In this document: one piece after another, positions 8,765-18,024 of the stretch
Layout: the number at the start of each line of letters is the position of its first letter
Numbering within the stretch: the stretch's first letter is position 1
Source of the DNA: Halalkalibacter krulwichiae
Lineage (GTDB): Bacteria > Bacillota > Bacilli > Bacillales > Bacillaceae_D
DNA: 64,000 nucleotides
Reading direction: 5' to 3'
NCBI RefSeq assembly: GCF_002109385.1
Contig: NZ_CP020814.1
Location: 3,495,501-3,559,500, forward strand
Notes under the pieces: model-generated
What the model was told of the DNA's origin: nothing
The model's input: only the letters and a program-made list of their open reading frames with translations
Databases searched by the model: none
Translations under genes and position numbers: made by a program

Positions 8765-9912
8765 TCAAGCTGTTTGTATGCTCCTCTTCTCGATCACATC
8801 TTGATAACTCAAAATTAATTTTCGAAAGATTTCATCCCATGAATAATGCAAAGCATCTTGGCGGGCTTGCTTCCCCACCTCAATCTAGTAATAGGATTCG
8901 TTAAAAGAAATGTGACCGCTGAGACGAATGAGTCTAAATCTTTTTCTTTGCACATGAGTCCAGTTTCTCCGTGTTGAATTAAGTGCTTGACACCTCCTGT
9001 ATTTGCACAGACTACTGGTATTCCAGATGACATTGCTTCAAGAACGACATTGCCAAACGTTTCCGTTGCAGAAGGAAATAAGAAAACATCACTTGCAGCA
9101 TAAACTTTCGCTAGTTCTTCCCCTTCTAGAAAACGGGTAAACGTAATATTCTCACTGCAAATTTGTGTAGATAAAGGTTTTAATAACGGACCGTCCCCTA
9201 CAATGAGCAAATGAGAGTCCTGTTTGATTGTTTGAGGCAGTGACGTAAATGTTTGTATAGCTAATTCAACATCTTTTTCGGGTGCTAGGCGGCCTACAAA
9301 TAACAATATATGTTTTTGTTTAATCTGATACTTTTCCCTTACCTCTGCTCCTCTCTGAGCAGGTGTAAACAGCGTATGGTCTACTCCTCTTTTCCACAAC
9401 TCAATACGATCGTGGACACCTTTTCTTACTAAACTTTCTCTTGTACTTTCAGATGGAACATACACTTTAGAAAACGGACGATGGAACCAAGCCATATACT
9501 TCCATATCCACTGTTTTAATAATGTTAAATTGTAGTACGTAAGATATTGATCAAAATGAGTATGATAAGAAGCAACCATTGGAATTTGATGTTTTTTCCC
9601 GTAATAGGCTCCATATAGTCCTAAGTTCAATGGAGTTGCGACATGGATAAGCGTCGGTTTAAATTCCTCTAAAGATTGCTTTAGATGAAGCGGATTTAAA
9701 AGAGCAAAGCGACATTCTGGGTAAAGAAAAAGAGGCAAGCTTGCGAAACGTTCAATATGAGGAATCGCCGGAATTCTCTCTTTATTGTCTGGGGCGAACA
9801 CACGGAACTCAATATCATTCTGTCTTAAATAACAAGTGAGTTTTTCCAACGTCCTAGCTACACCATTAATTTCAGGTGCGTAAGTATCAGTGAAAATAGC
9901 AATACGCATCAT
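8765..9912 (-). pseudogene. GT4 glycosyltransferase, frameshifted near the C-terminus
   Basis: The main frame (8815-9912) encodes a GT-B glycosyltransferase. It has the N-terminal MRIAIFTDTYAPEINGVARTL, the donor-domain VGRLAPEKDVELAI, and the EX7E-type segment PSATETFGNVVLEAMSSG. The end of that frame is unlike the family. Moving to the neighbouring frame at about 8876-8882 restores KQARQDALHYSWDEIFRKLI and runs to a TGA at 8765. One base, probably a G before GTGGGG on the minus strand, appears to be missing. The repaired product is about 382 residues. It probably transfers a sugar to a lipid or cell-wall acceptor; the substrate is unknown. The start ATG 9912 follows AAAGGGGAG. Confidence 0.8.
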
Positions 9913-10084
9913 ATTTGGTCTCCCCTTTTATAAAGTTGATACTTCAACTTTACTAGAGATGTAAGCCAAATTTTACATAATTGGTGTAAAGTTCTCGTTA
10001 AGTTTCCTCGTAAAAAACCACACAATCGTAACGAAAGTTTTAAAATAATGTATTATACTTGTAAGTAAGATAACTGCGGAAGGG

Positions 10085-10624
10085 GTGTCTAAAATTAGTC
10101 GTTTTGTTCATTGGGTTTCTTTCCACGACAACCGTTTTTTTTTAATTGTAAATCAGCAATGGAGATGTCGTTTTTTTGATTTTTTCCTACCAAAGGTGAC
10201 TCATTTAGGAGGCGCTACTTTTTCACTTTCTCTCCTTTTTTTATTCATACTTTTTTTACCAGGATCAATTCGTCAATCTGCCATTGTTGCTTTGGCTTCA
10301 ATTATCTTAAGTCATTTAATCGTACAATTAATTAAGAAACTATCTTGTCGCCAACGTCCATATCTTAGTTTGCCCGATGTTCATACTTGCTCTAATCCAT
10401 TAAAAGACTATTCATTTCCATCCGGTCATACGACTGCAGCCTTTGCCATCGGTGTCGTATTTGCTATTCATTACCCGATTCTTGCTGCCACGATTATACC
10501 TTTAGCCATTCTTGTAGCCGTTTCAAGAATGTATCTTGGTCTACATTACCCGACAGACTGTATCATCGGCGCGATTATTGGGACTACAACCTCGATTTTA
10601 TCTGTAATTGTTTTTCCATACTAG
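10085..10624 (+). CDS. PAP2 family membrane phosphatase
   Basis: The product (179 residues or slightly fewer) carries the three PAP2 phosphatase motifs: KKLSCRQRPY (about 82-91), the SFPSGHTTAAFA region (about 110-121) and SRMYLGLHYPTD with the catalytic His. These are separated by membrane segments. Family members dephosphorylate phosphatidate, PGP or undecaprenyl pyrophosphate. The start is unclear: GTG 10085 overlaps the likely ribosome binding site AAGGGGTG, and an ATT at 10094 has better spacing. It is divergent from the glycosyltransferase, which suggests a shared envelope-lipid role (inference). Confidence 0.88.
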   Translation: MSKISRFVHWVSFHDNRFFLIVNQQWRCRFFDFFLPKVTHLGGATFSLSLLFLFILFLPGSIRQSAIVALASIILSHLIVQLIKKLSCRQRPYLSLPDVHTCSNPLKDYSFPSGHTTAAFAIGVVFAIHYPILAATIIPLAILVAVSRMYLGLHYPTDCIIGAIIGTTTSILSVIVFPY

Positions 10625-10631
10625 GAGTTAC

Positions 10632-11456
10632 TTACCTGCACCCTTGTGTGTAGGTAAGTATTTCATTATAAACATCTTCTGGACGTTCTTCTGTTACCAA
10701 ATGTCCTGTCTCGTGGTACGTTATTAATCGGGCTTGTGGCAAATCTTCTACTAAACGTTTGCCAATTGTAACAGGGACAACTCTATCCTCTTCTCCCCAA
10801 ATTAACAATGTCGGAATTTGAATTTGCTTTAATTGATCCGTCGTTAAATCTCCTTCTCGATATCGCAGCAACCGTAACAGAGAAATAGGAAAGTTCTTTT
10901 CACGGAGTGGGGTTACATACTCTTGCATTAATTCATCTGTAATCAAATCACGATTGTAAAATACATTCTCTAAGCTTTTTTTTACATCCTTACTGTCAAT
11001 GTAGCGTTTCACATAATATTTAAAAAAAGGTAAGTAAGAACAATAGATCAATGTCTTCTTCGCTCGCTTTAAATACCCAGAACTACATAGCAAAATAAGT
11101 TTAGATACTTTTTTTGGAATCAATTGAGCTGTATAAAGAGCTACTTGTCCTCCCATCGAGTGTCCACAAATAATGACATTTTTAAGTTGGAAGTGCTCTA
11201 TGCAAGCTGTAATAACATTGGCATAATTCCTAAACGAATAGATGAAAGACTTTGATTTTTCGCTTTTTCCAAATCCGGGTAAATCTAATGCAATCACTGA
11301 GAAATGATTCGCAAGTAATGGAATTAAGCGATTAAATGTATAGATAGAAGAAACAAACCCATGGATTAAAATAATAGGCGGCTTGTTGTTTAACACGTAC
11401 TCACAGTAAACATCTACATCACATAATTTGAGCTTCTTCTTGTTGATTTGCAACAT
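10632..11456 (-). CDS. alpha/beta hydrolase (YugF-like)
   Basis: The 274-residue alpha/beta hydrolase has the oxyanion segment ILIHGFVSS, the nucleophile elbow GHSMGG at about residue 96, an acidic residue in WGEEDRVVP (about 220) and a late His in ETGHLVTEE (about 250). This is the arrangement of esterases and haloalkane-dehalogenase-like enzymes; the substrate cannot be read from the sequence. The ribosome binding site before ATG 11456 is weak. It is convergent with the PAP2 gene, with only seven bases between the stops. Confidence 0.82.
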   Translation of the reverse strand: MLQINKKKLKLCDVDVYCEYVLNNKPPIILIHGFVSSIYTFNRLIPLLANHFSVIALDLPGFGKSEKSKSFIYSFRNYANVITACIEHFQLKNVIICGHSMGGQVALYTAQLIPKKVSKLILLCSSGYLKRAKKTLIYCSYLPFFKYYVKRYIDSKDVKKSLENVFYNRDLITDELMQEYVTPLREKNFPISLLRLLRYREGDLTTDQLKQIQIPTLLIWGEEDRVVPVTIGKRLVEDLPQARLITYHETGHLVTEERPEDVYNEILTYTQGCR

Positions 11457-11531
11457 GATAGAGAACCAACTCCATAGTAAGTATAAAGTTAATTATTTCT
11501 AGTATTTTCTATCCATTGTCATCTCATACAA

Positions 11532-12323
11532 TCAAACCATTATGCTTGATTCGTTTTTCATCCACTTTGCTGCTTCTTTTAAAATCCTTCTTTGCCAGTC
11601 GACAGGAAAGTGATGAGAGAACTGGTCAAAGTACCACCTCTTGACCTCTTTGTTAACAAGCTTGCACTGCTTTTCTAAAAGGTACGCATGCTGAATGGAG
11701 ACATGTTCATCCTGTACTCCGTGAATAATTAATACTCTTGCTTTTAAATCCTTCAAAAAATGTAACGGTGTTCTCCAAGCATATCTTTTAGGAAACTTCG
11801 TTGGTGTACCACCAATCACACGCTTCATCATTCTTCTTAAATCCACTCTTTCTTCATAGGTCAGCACCATATCTGTTACTCCATTCCAACAAACTACTGA
11901 CGCTGCTTGCTGTCTAGCCTGAGCTGTTAGCAAGCCCATTACTCCACCTCTAGAGAAGCCTAGAATATGAATGCTTTTCTTATCGACTTGTGGATGACTT
12001 TCAAGTAAATCAAATGCATTAATCGCATCATTCCGATCATTGCCACAAAAGTCTTCTTGACCTTGGCCTCCTTTGTTTCCGCGATAGAACGGGGCAACAA
12101 CTAGTAATCCCTCTGCAGCCCATTGAATCACTCGTTGTATCCGAACCATGCCCACATTTTTAATCCCACCTCGTAAATAGAGTAAACCAGGGAATTGTCC
12201 TTCTCCTTCAGGCACAGCCATATATCCTTTTACTTTTAATCCTTCACTCCAGTATGTAATTAGATAAAGCTTAATTTTGGGATGTGGTGAAGGAATACGT
12301 TGTTTATGAATCAATTTCATCAT
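11532..12323 (-). CDS. ytmA: alpha/beta hydrolase YtmA (prolyl oligopeptidase-like)
   Basis: The protein (263 residues) has the acyl-peptidase-type fold. It begins with a short beta N-terminal part ending in VKGYMAVPEGEGQFPGLLYLRGG. The nucleophile motif GFSRGG follows at about residue 124, then an acidic residue in HGVQDEHVS and a His in FSHHFPVDW. B. subtilis ytmA occupies the same place between pckA and ytlA. The start has AAAGGA upstream of two ATG codons. The substrate is unknown. Confidence 0.85.
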   Translation of the reverse strand: MMKLIHKQRIPSPHPKIKLYLITYWSEGLKVKGYMAVPEGEGQFPGLLYLRGGIKNVGMVRIQRVIQWAAEGLLVVAPFYRGNKGGQGQEDFCGNDRNDAINAFDLLESHPQVDKKSIHILGFSRGGVMGLLTAQARQQAASVVCWNGVTDMVLTYEERVDLRRMMKRVIGGTPTKFPKRYAWRTPLHFLKDLKARVLIIHGVQDEHVSIQHAYLLEKQCKLVNKEVKRWYFDQFSHHFPVDWQRRILKEAAKWMKNESSIMV

Positions 12324-12420
12324 TATAAAATCCTTTCGCTACAAATTGGGCAAACACACATTTTCATCTTTATACATACACTATCACAACTACTTTATTC
12401 TACCTAAGGAGATGACCATC

Positions 12421-13416
12421 ATGAATGCCATGAAAAAAGCTTCTCTCTTGCTTTTCTTACTTATTATCATTATTGTAAGTGCCTGTTCTTTCGGGGGAAG
12501 CAGCAAAGAAACAATTCGTGTCTCTGAAGTAACTCGTTCAATTTTTTATGCGCCTTTATATGTTGCGATATCTGAAGGCTTTTTTGAAGAGGAGGGAATT
12601 AACCTCGAACTAACGACAACATGGGGTGGTGATAATACGATGACCTCCCTTTTATCAGGTGGGGCGGATGTCGCTCTAGTCGGTGCAGAAACGTCAATTT
12701 ATGTCTATGCCCAACAGGCAATTGACCCAGCTATCAATTTCGCCCAATTAACTCAAACAGATGGGACCTTTCTTGTCTCTCGTGAAAAACTCGATTCTTT
12801 TGAATGGGATGACTTAAAAGGGCAAACGTTTCTTGGCCAGAGAAAAGGCGGAATGCCACAAATGGTAGGGGAACATGTTTTAAGACAAAACGGAATTGAC
12901 CCACATCGTGATTTGAACCTGATTCAAAATATTGATTTTGGTAACGTTCCAAGCGCCTTTGCGTCGGGGACAGGTGACTTTGTGCAATTATTCGAACCAC
13001 AGGCAACCATGTTTGAAAATGAGGGCATCGGACATATTATCGCATCATTTGGAACAGAATCAGGGACAGTTCCTTATACTGTCTTCATGGCAAAACAAAG
13101 CTATCTACAAGAAGAAGAAGAAAAATTAGTCGCCTTTACTCGAGCGATTACAAAAGCACAGCAATGGGTTGATGAACAACCATCTGACGTTATTGCTGAA
13201 GCCATTGTTGACTACTTTGAAGATACAGATCTTGAATTAATTGAGCAGGTTGTTGATCGTTATAAATCACAAGGATCTTATGCAACATCTCCATTGCTGC
13301 AGCCTGATGCTTGGGATAATTTGCAATTGATAATGGATCAAGCCGGCGAATTGCCACAACGAGTTGAATATGACCAACTCGTAAATACTTCTATCGCCGA
13401 GAAAGTTCTAAAGTAG
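12421..13416 (+). CDS. ytlA: ABC transporter substrate-binding lipoprotein YtlA (NMT1/Thi5-like)
   Basis: The N-terminus has a lipoprotein signal: a hydrophobic run followed by VSACSFGG, with Cys as the lipidation site. The mature part is a periplasmic-binding-like NMT1/Thi5 domain, beginning IRVSEVTRSIFYAPLYVAIS. The family carries thiamine precursors, taurine, alkanesulfonates or related small molecules. I choose ATG 12421 because AAGGAGATGA lies just upstream. It forms an operon with ytlC and ytlD. No TPP riboswitch is visible upstream, so thiamine control is not supported here. Confidence 0.9.
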   Translation: MNAMKKASLLLFLLIIIIVSACSFGGSSKETIRVSEVTRSIFYAPLYVAISEGFFEEEGINLELTTTWGGDNTMTSLLSGGADVALVGAETSIYVYAQQAIDPAINFAQLTQTDGTFLVSREKLDSFEWDDLKGQTFLGQRKGGMPQMVGEHVLRQNGIDPHRDLNLIQNIDFGNVPSAFASGTGDFVQLFEPQATMFENEGIGHIIASFGTESGTVPYTVFMAKQSYLQEEEEKLVAFTRAITKAQQWVDEQPSDVIAEAIVDYFEDTDLELIEQVVDRYKSQGSYATSPLLQPDAWDNLQLIMDQAGELPQRVEYDQLVNTSIAEKVLK

Positions 13417-13429
13417 GGGGCTTAAAGCG

Positions 13430-14206
13430 ATGTCAACGTTAACTTTAACCAATGTTTCAATGGGATATGTAACAAAGCGGGAAGCCACTTTAGCACTAGA
13501 TTCTATTTCCTTAACGGTTGAGGACGGAGAGTTCATCTCTATCCTCGGCCCAAGTGGTTGCGGGAAGACAACACTGCTTTCGCTTATTGCTGGTCTTCTC
13601 ACTCCAAGTACAGGACAAATCAAAATAGATGATCAAGATAGTAAGGAAGCAACAACTAAGATTGGTTACATGCTTCAACAAGATTATCTATTTCCTTGGA
13701 GAACGATTGAAGACAACTTAACAATTGGACAAAAGATTCAAGGCACTTATAATACGGAAGGAAAATATTTAGCTTTACAGTGGCTTGATCAACTTGGATT
13801 AAGCGATAAAAAAGACCTCTATCCCAATCAATTATCTGGTGGAATGCGTCAACGAGTTGCACTTGTCCGTATGCTCGCGACTAACCCTTCTCTCATGTTG
13901 TTAGATGAGCCCTTCTCTGCACTTGATTATCAAACAAAACTTAAACTAGAAGATCTCGTCTTTCAAACATTAAGATCGGAAGAAAAAACAGCAATCCTTG
14001 TCACACATGATATAGGCGAAGCGATAGCTATGTCAGATCGGGTTGTCTTACTTTCACCAAGACCAGGAAGAATCCATCGAGTTTTTGAAATTCCGAGCGA
14101 GATCTCGTCTCCTCTTCCATTTGATGCAAGGCAGCATAAACATTTTAACGATCAGTTCCAAATGATATGGAAGGAGATGGAAAGCCTTGAAGCATCATCA
14201 ACTTGA
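13430..14206 (+). CDS. ytlC: ABC transporter ATP-binding protein YtlC
   Basis: The ATPase (258 residues) is of the nitrate/sulfonate/taurine type. Walker [10 protein letters not shown] is at about residues 41-49, the Q-loop is in [10 protein letters not shown], signature LSGGMRQR is at about 134, Walker [12 protein letters not shown] is at about 156, and the H-loop is in VTHD. It starts 13 bases after ytlA and overlaps ytlD by 20 bases, so the three subunits are coupled. Confidence 0.93.
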   Translation: MSTLTLTNVSMGYVTKREATLALDSISLTVEDGEFISILGPSGCGKTTLLSLIAGLLTPSTGQIKIDDQDSKEATTKIGYMLQQDYLFPWRTIEDNLTIGQKIQGTYNTEGKYLALQWLDQLGLSDKKDLYPNQLSGGMRQRVALVRMLATNPSLMLLDEPFSALDYQTKLKLEDLVFQTLRSEEKTAILVTHDIGEAIAMSDRVVLLSPRPGRIHRVFEIPSEISSPLPFDARQHKHFNDQFQMIWKEMESLEASST

Positions 14207-14990
14207 GTTGTTACACCGTAAATATTTGGCTTCTTTAAAGAAAGAAAATAGATTGGTTTTTGCGGTTCAATTAGGAATTTTGCTTGCATTTTTTACGATT
14301 TGGGAACTAGCTGCAAGAAATCACTGGATTGACCCACTTTTGTTCAGCATGCCTTCAAGAGTGTGGGATCTACTCGTTACAAGGTTGTCTGATGGATCTC
14401 TCTTCACCCATGCTTCCGTTACCCTTTTTGAAACGATACTTGGGTTCGTTCTCGGGACTGGGATAGGTACACTTCTTGCTGCCGTACTATGGTGGTCCAG
14501 GTTCACCTCTAAAGTCTTAGATCCCTACTTAGTTGTTTTGAATTCAATGCCTAAAGTAGCCCTAGGACCCATATTAATTGTTGGACTCGGACCAAATTTC
14601 ACATCGATTATTGCAATGGGGGCATTAATCTCCGTTATCATAACAACGATGGTCGTCTATACTGCGTTTCGCGAAGTTGATCCTAATTATTTAACAGTAA
14701 TGAGGACTTTTGGAGCATCCAAAAAACAAAATTTTCGATATGTCATCTTTCCTGCCACCTTGCCAACCATTATCTCAACATTAAAGGTGAATGTTGGGTT
14801 AGCATGGGTCGGAGTCATCGTCGGTGAATTTCTCGTTTCCAAACAAGGTCTTGGCTATTTAATCATTTACGGCTTCCAAGTATTTAATTTCACACTAGTA
14901 ATCATGAGCCTAGTCGTAATAGCAATATTAGCAACGGTTATGTATAAAGCTGTTGAATTATTAGAAGCCCGTTTGTTAAAACGTTTCTAG
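14187..14990 (+). CDS. ytlD: ABC transporter permease YtlD
   Basis: The permease (267 residues) is of the SsuC/TauC/ThiX type, with about six membrane spans. The cytoplasmic EAA loop is visible in [26 protein letters not shown]. The start is TTG 14187 inside the end of ytlC, with AAGGAG 10 bases upstream. It completes the YtlA-YtlC-YtlD importer. Confidence 0.92.
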   Translation: MKHHQLELLHRKYLASLKKENRLVFAVQLGILLAFFTIWELAARNHWIDPLLFSMPSRVWDLLVTRLSDGSLFTHASVTLFETILGFVLGTGIGTLLAAVLWWSRFTSKVLDPYLVVLNSMPKVALGPILIVGLGPNFTSIIAMGALISVIITTMVVYTAFREVDPNYLTVMRTFGASKKQNFRYVIFPATLPTIISTLKVNVGLAWVGVIVGEFLVSKQGLGYLIIYGFQVFNFTLVIMSLVVIAILATVMYKAVELLEARLLKRF

Positions 14991-15028
14991 CCAAGAACAA
15001 CTAAAATAGTTGCATCTTGGCTATTTGT
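14989..15028. terminator. bidirectional terminator between ytlD and ytkD
   Basis: AGCCAAG (14989-14995) pairs with CTTGGCT (15016-15022), with an inner AACTA/TAGTT stem. The arms overlap the ytlD stop and the ytkD C-terminal codons. A TATTTGTT tract follows on the plus strand. Confidence 0.7.
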
Positions 15029-15474
15029 TGTAATGAATATGGGAGCACCTCATCTTTCATCAGAAAACTAAATGAGGTGTTCTTTCTAATATTTGCCGGT
15101 AGACTATTTAATAAGGTCGGTCCAGCTGTTTCAAGATAGTGTAACTTCTCTTCTATTGACACTATTTCCGCAAAATAAATCGCTTTGTGAAAGGAAGAAG
15201 AATCACAGGTCACTTCGTATTGTCCAATCCAATGAAGAGATTTAATCCTTGCACCTGTCTCTTCCCATACTTCACGTTTCGCCGCTTCAATCAAAGTCTC
15301 CCCTTCTTCAACTTTTCCTCCGGGGAATTCCAAACCTCTTTTAGAATGATCGGTTAGCAGCCACTTATCTTCATATTTGCAAATAACCCATACATGTTTT
15401 GGGTGTTCAGTAAATCCGTTTTCCTCAAAAGTAAGGCGAACATTACAGTTATTATAATCATTAAATTGATACAT
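15001..15474 (-). CDS. ytkD: NUDIX hydrolase YtkD
   Basis: The NUDIX box GGKVEEGETLIEAAKREVWEE (family GX5EX7REUXEEXGU) is complete at about residues 51-73. The length (157 residues) matches B. subtilis YtkD, which hydrolyses 8-oxo-dGTP and removes 5' pyrophosphate from RNA. The position next to ytlD is also conserved. The ATG at 15474 follows AGGAGAGGC. Confidence 0.9.
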   Translation of the reverse strand: MYQFNDYNNCNVRLTFEENGFTEHPKHVWVICKYEDKWLLTDHSKRGLEFPGGKVEEGETLIEAAKREVWEETGARIKSLHWIGQYEVTCDSSSFHKAIYFAEIVSIEEKLHYLETAGPTLLNSLPANIRKNTSFSFLMKDEVLPYSLQQIAKMQLF

Positions 15475-15533
15475 ATTTTAGCCTCTCCTCTTCTAATACC
15501 AAGTATAACGAGGATTTAGAAGAAGTAAAACAC

Positions 15534-16745
15534 TTAACCCCAAGTTGGTTTAACTGGATCTTCTGGCTTAATAGCAAGTAATATAATTATCAATGCGAAT
15601 AGGCACAAGCCTGCATTTAAAAAGAACATAATAAAGTGAGATGTGTCCATTAACACAGCAAAAATAGGCGGTCCTAATGCTACCCCAACAAACCTCATAC
15701 TACTGTAAATCGAAGAAATTGTCCCTCTTTGTTCCATCTCAATACCTTGAGTGACTAATGCATCTAAACAAGGCAATGCGATTCCTATCCCTATCCCACT
15801 GGCGAAAATACATGTAAGCAACAAATAGATATCCTTGGAAAAGGAAACGGTAAAGATGGCGAGTGTTAATATGACGAGTCCCGCAACAGTGTACCATTTC
15901 ATCTTTTGCTTATCCTGTCCAATTGCCTTTCCGGTTGTGAAAGAGGCAAAGCAAAGTGCTGCTAACGGAATCGCTAATATAATTCCTTTTTTAATGCCAT
16001 CAATTTGGAATTCATCCTCAAGCAAAGTTGATAAATAAAAGAGAACACCAAATAAAACGAGCATTAAAATTCCACCAATAACAAAAACAGCGTACAGCCA
16101 TCGACCCTCACGCTTAAAAATCACTTTAGTCGTTTTAATAAACTGCTTAAATCCCACAGCTTCCCCACTCATTGGTGGAACTTTGACTAACAAAAGCATC
16201 CCAACAATCGATAAAAAGCATAGTACCGGAATAGACAAAAGCGGCATATACCAAACGATTACAGCTAAGGCTGCTCCTAAAATAGGACTTAACACTTTCC
16301 CTAAGGTATTAGCAGTTTCAATCATCCCTAACCCTTTACTGACATCATTTTGGTCTTTATACATATCGCCTACTAACGGCAAAACAATCGGCATCGCCCC
16401 AGCTGCTCCAATCCCTTGTAAAATCCGTCCAATGATCATGACACCATATGGGCTATCCATTTGCCAGCCAGCAAAACCAGAAATAAATCCTCCTATACCG
16501 GCTAAAATTAAACTTGGAATGATTACTTTTTTTCTTCCAATATGGTCCGAAATGTATCCTGCAACTGGAATACAAAGGATAGCAACAATTGAATATACGG
16601 TTATCAACATACTTACTTGAAATGAGCTTATCCCCAGCTCTTTTTCTATTTGTGGTAATACTGGAATTAGCATAGAGTTTCCTAAGGTCATCACTAAAGG
16701 AATTGAAGAAATCGAGAAAATCGCCCATTTATCCTTTTCTTGCAT
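15534..16745 (-). CDS. MFS transporter, drug-efflux type
   Basis: This 403-residue protein with 12 predicted membrane segments has the MFS motif A region GYISDHIGRKKVI after TM2 and a motif C-like GIGIGIALPCLD segment. It belongs to the Bmr/TetA-like drug:H+ antiporter branch by pattern, but the substrate is unknown. The ATG at 16745 follows GGGGGAGG. It is transcribed alone. Confidence 0.85.
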   Translation of the reverse strand: MQEKDKWAIFSISSIPLVMTLGNSMLIPVLPQIEKELGISSFQVSMLITVYSIVAILCIPVAGYISDHIGRKKVIIPSLILAGIGGFISGFAGWQMDSPYGVMIIGRILQGIGAAGAMPIVLPLVGDMYKDQNDVSKGLGMIETANTLGKVLSPILGAALAVIVWYMPLLSIPVLCFLSIVGMLLLVKVPPMSGEAVGFKQFIKTTKVIFKREGRWLYAVFVIGGILMLVLFGVLFYLSTLLEDEFQIDGIKKGIILAIPLAALCFASFTTGKAIGQDKQKMKWYTVAGLVILTLAIFTVSFSKDIYLLLTCIFASGIGIGIALPCLDALVTQGIEMEQRGTISSIYSSMRFVGVALGPPIFAVLMDTSHFIMFFLNAGLCLFALIIILLAIKPEDPVKPTWG

Positions 16746-16878
16746 GTCAGGCCTCCCCCGTCCCTAAACAACATTATAAGTACCTTGTTAGTATGAGAAA
16801 GACTTTACCCTTTATACCCTCATATTTAAATTAACTGATGCAACAACTATTGCTATCTAAAAAAGAACCTTTTATAAA

Positions 16879-16907
16879 CAAAAAGATGCTCCATAACCGG
16901 AGCATCC
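16879..16907 (-). terminator. ywpF terminator
   Basis: On the minus strand GGATGCTCC pairs with GGAGCATC around GGTTAT, followed by TTTTTG. Confidence 0.88.
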
Positions 16908-16915
16908 TTGTTTCA

Positions 16916-17410
16916 TTATTTTAAATTGTATAACCCACTCGCTTGTACTGAACGGTAAATTGTTCCTAATGCACTTTCTGGGTGAGTAGCCAAATTATCC
17001 ATTTTATTTTTAAATTCACGTAGTAATTCTTCTTGAGAGTACCCTTCTTGGACAAGCTCTTTTAATACATCCTCAATGATATCATCTTTCTTTAACGCTA
17101 ATTTCGCTTCAAGTAAGACACTAATGCTCTCATTTGATAACTTTGTAATTGTATGAACGTTCGTTATCATAGCAGCAGGGTGATTTCCTTTGCTCGTAAT
17201 GACGACATCAACAAGGACATGGCCTTGGTTTTCCTTCACCGAATTAAAATAACTAAAATAGTCACCACTTACGACGGCTTCTATGTACCATAACTTATCC
17301 TGGTTTTCCATATTAATAATAAGTCCGTCTTCAATTGGCACGAGTTTTTGATGAACGTTACCATCTTTCCCTTCGAGCAAACTAAGAGAATAGAGCTTAA
17401 ATGTTTTCAA
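16916..17410 (-). CDS. ywpF: YwpF-like protein
   Basis: The product (164 residues) begins MKTFKLYSLSLLEGKDG and contains LVPIEDGLIINMENQDKLW, the pattern of the YwpF family. The family is found in Bacilli and has no known activity. B. subtilis YwpF is shorter; the extra length here is the C-terminal part with a helical EELLREFKNKMD stretch. I choose TTG 17410 because GGGGAG is eight bases upstream; the GTG at 17419 abuts that site. Confidence 0.78.
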   Translation of the reverse strand: MKTFKLYSLSLLEGKDGNVHQKLVPIEDGLIINMENQDKLWYIEAVVSGDYFSYFNSVKENQGHVLVDVVITSKGNHPAAMITNVHTITKLSNESISVLLEAKLALKKDDIIEDVLKELVQEGYSQEELLREFKNKMDNLATHPESALGTIYRSVQASGLYNLK

Positions 17411-17542
17411 AAAATCCACTCCCCTCTTCCTTTTATTAGTTTTATTTAATCATAAATGGCCAGTAGATACAAAATGAGTATATACTGCACTTATTAAATA
17501 GATTACGACAGGTTATATAACTATTCGACAGACTCAGGACAC

Positions 17543-17586
17543 AAAAAAGATTTTCTAAGAAACGTTACTGTTCTAGAAAATCTTTA
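17543..17586 (-). terminator. terminator after the 48-aa gene
   Basis: On the minus strand AGATTTTCTA pairs with TAGAAAATCT around a long loop, followed by TTTTTTG. Confidence 0.8.
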
Positions 17587-17592
17587 TAGTTT

Positions 17593-17739
17593 TTATGAAC
17601 TTTTCACCCTTCGGAAAAAGCACTCATAATGTTTTTCTTGAATCCACTTAATGAGTTCCACTTCTTCTTTTGTTAACTCTCTGTCAAGCTTACATTTACA
17701 TTCTGTTACAATTTCCTTATAAAGGTTTTGAATAGGCAT
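17593..17739 (-). CDS. small hypothetical protein (48 aa)
   Basis: The frame reads MPIQNLYKEIVTECKCKLD then RELTKEEVELIKWIQEKHYE and ends FFRRVKSS. AAAGGAG sits nine bases before the ATG, and a terminator follows the stop. The helical, Cys-containing peptide (CKC, YEC) is not one I can name. It lies just downstream of an Sda-like gene on the same strand, with a 109-base gap. Confidence 0.7.
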   Translation of the reverse strand: MPIQNLYKEIVTECKCKLDRELTKEEVELIKWIQEKHYECFFRRVKSS

Positions 17740-17848
17740 CGTAAATGTCTCCTTTGTAGATAATTACTAAAAATATGTGTCACTCAAGGCTAGACATGGT
17801 CACTATAGTACATTTTCTACTTAAAAGGTGAATTTCCTGCAAGCAATT

Positions 17849-17995
17849 TTAAACAGATATTCTTTTCTTTATTTGACCTTTATTTTCTCGTTCACTAATC
17901 TCTTCTTTCAGTAATTGAATAAAATCATCTTCAAGATCTAACTCTACTGCACGCTCATATGCCTCAATCAACACATTATAATCCAACCTTTTCAT
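17849..17995 (-). CDS. Sda-like sporulation kinase inhibitor (first copy)
   Basis: The 48-residue product contains LDYNVLIEAYERAVELDLE then DDFIQLLKEEISER. This is the helix-hairpin pattern of Sda: LSDELLIESYxKAxELNL-xxDFIxLIExEIxRR. Sda binds the dimerisation/phosphotransfer domain of KinA and blocks sporulation when replication is disturbed. The ribosome binding site is weak (GCGGTGTG). The gene is not covered by any neighbouring ORF. Family assignment is by eye; function is inferred from B. subtilis Sda. Confidence 0.75.
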   Translation of the reverse strand: MKRLDYNVLIEAYERAVELDLEDDFIQLLKEEISERENKGQIKKRISV

Positions 17996-18024
17996 TTATT
18001 CACACCGCACTTATTTAATATTAT

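Noticed and set aside
12346..12420. Longer YtlA start at TTG 12346.
   Set aside because: It would place residues in front of the lipoprotein signal; AAGGAGATGA fits ATG 12421.
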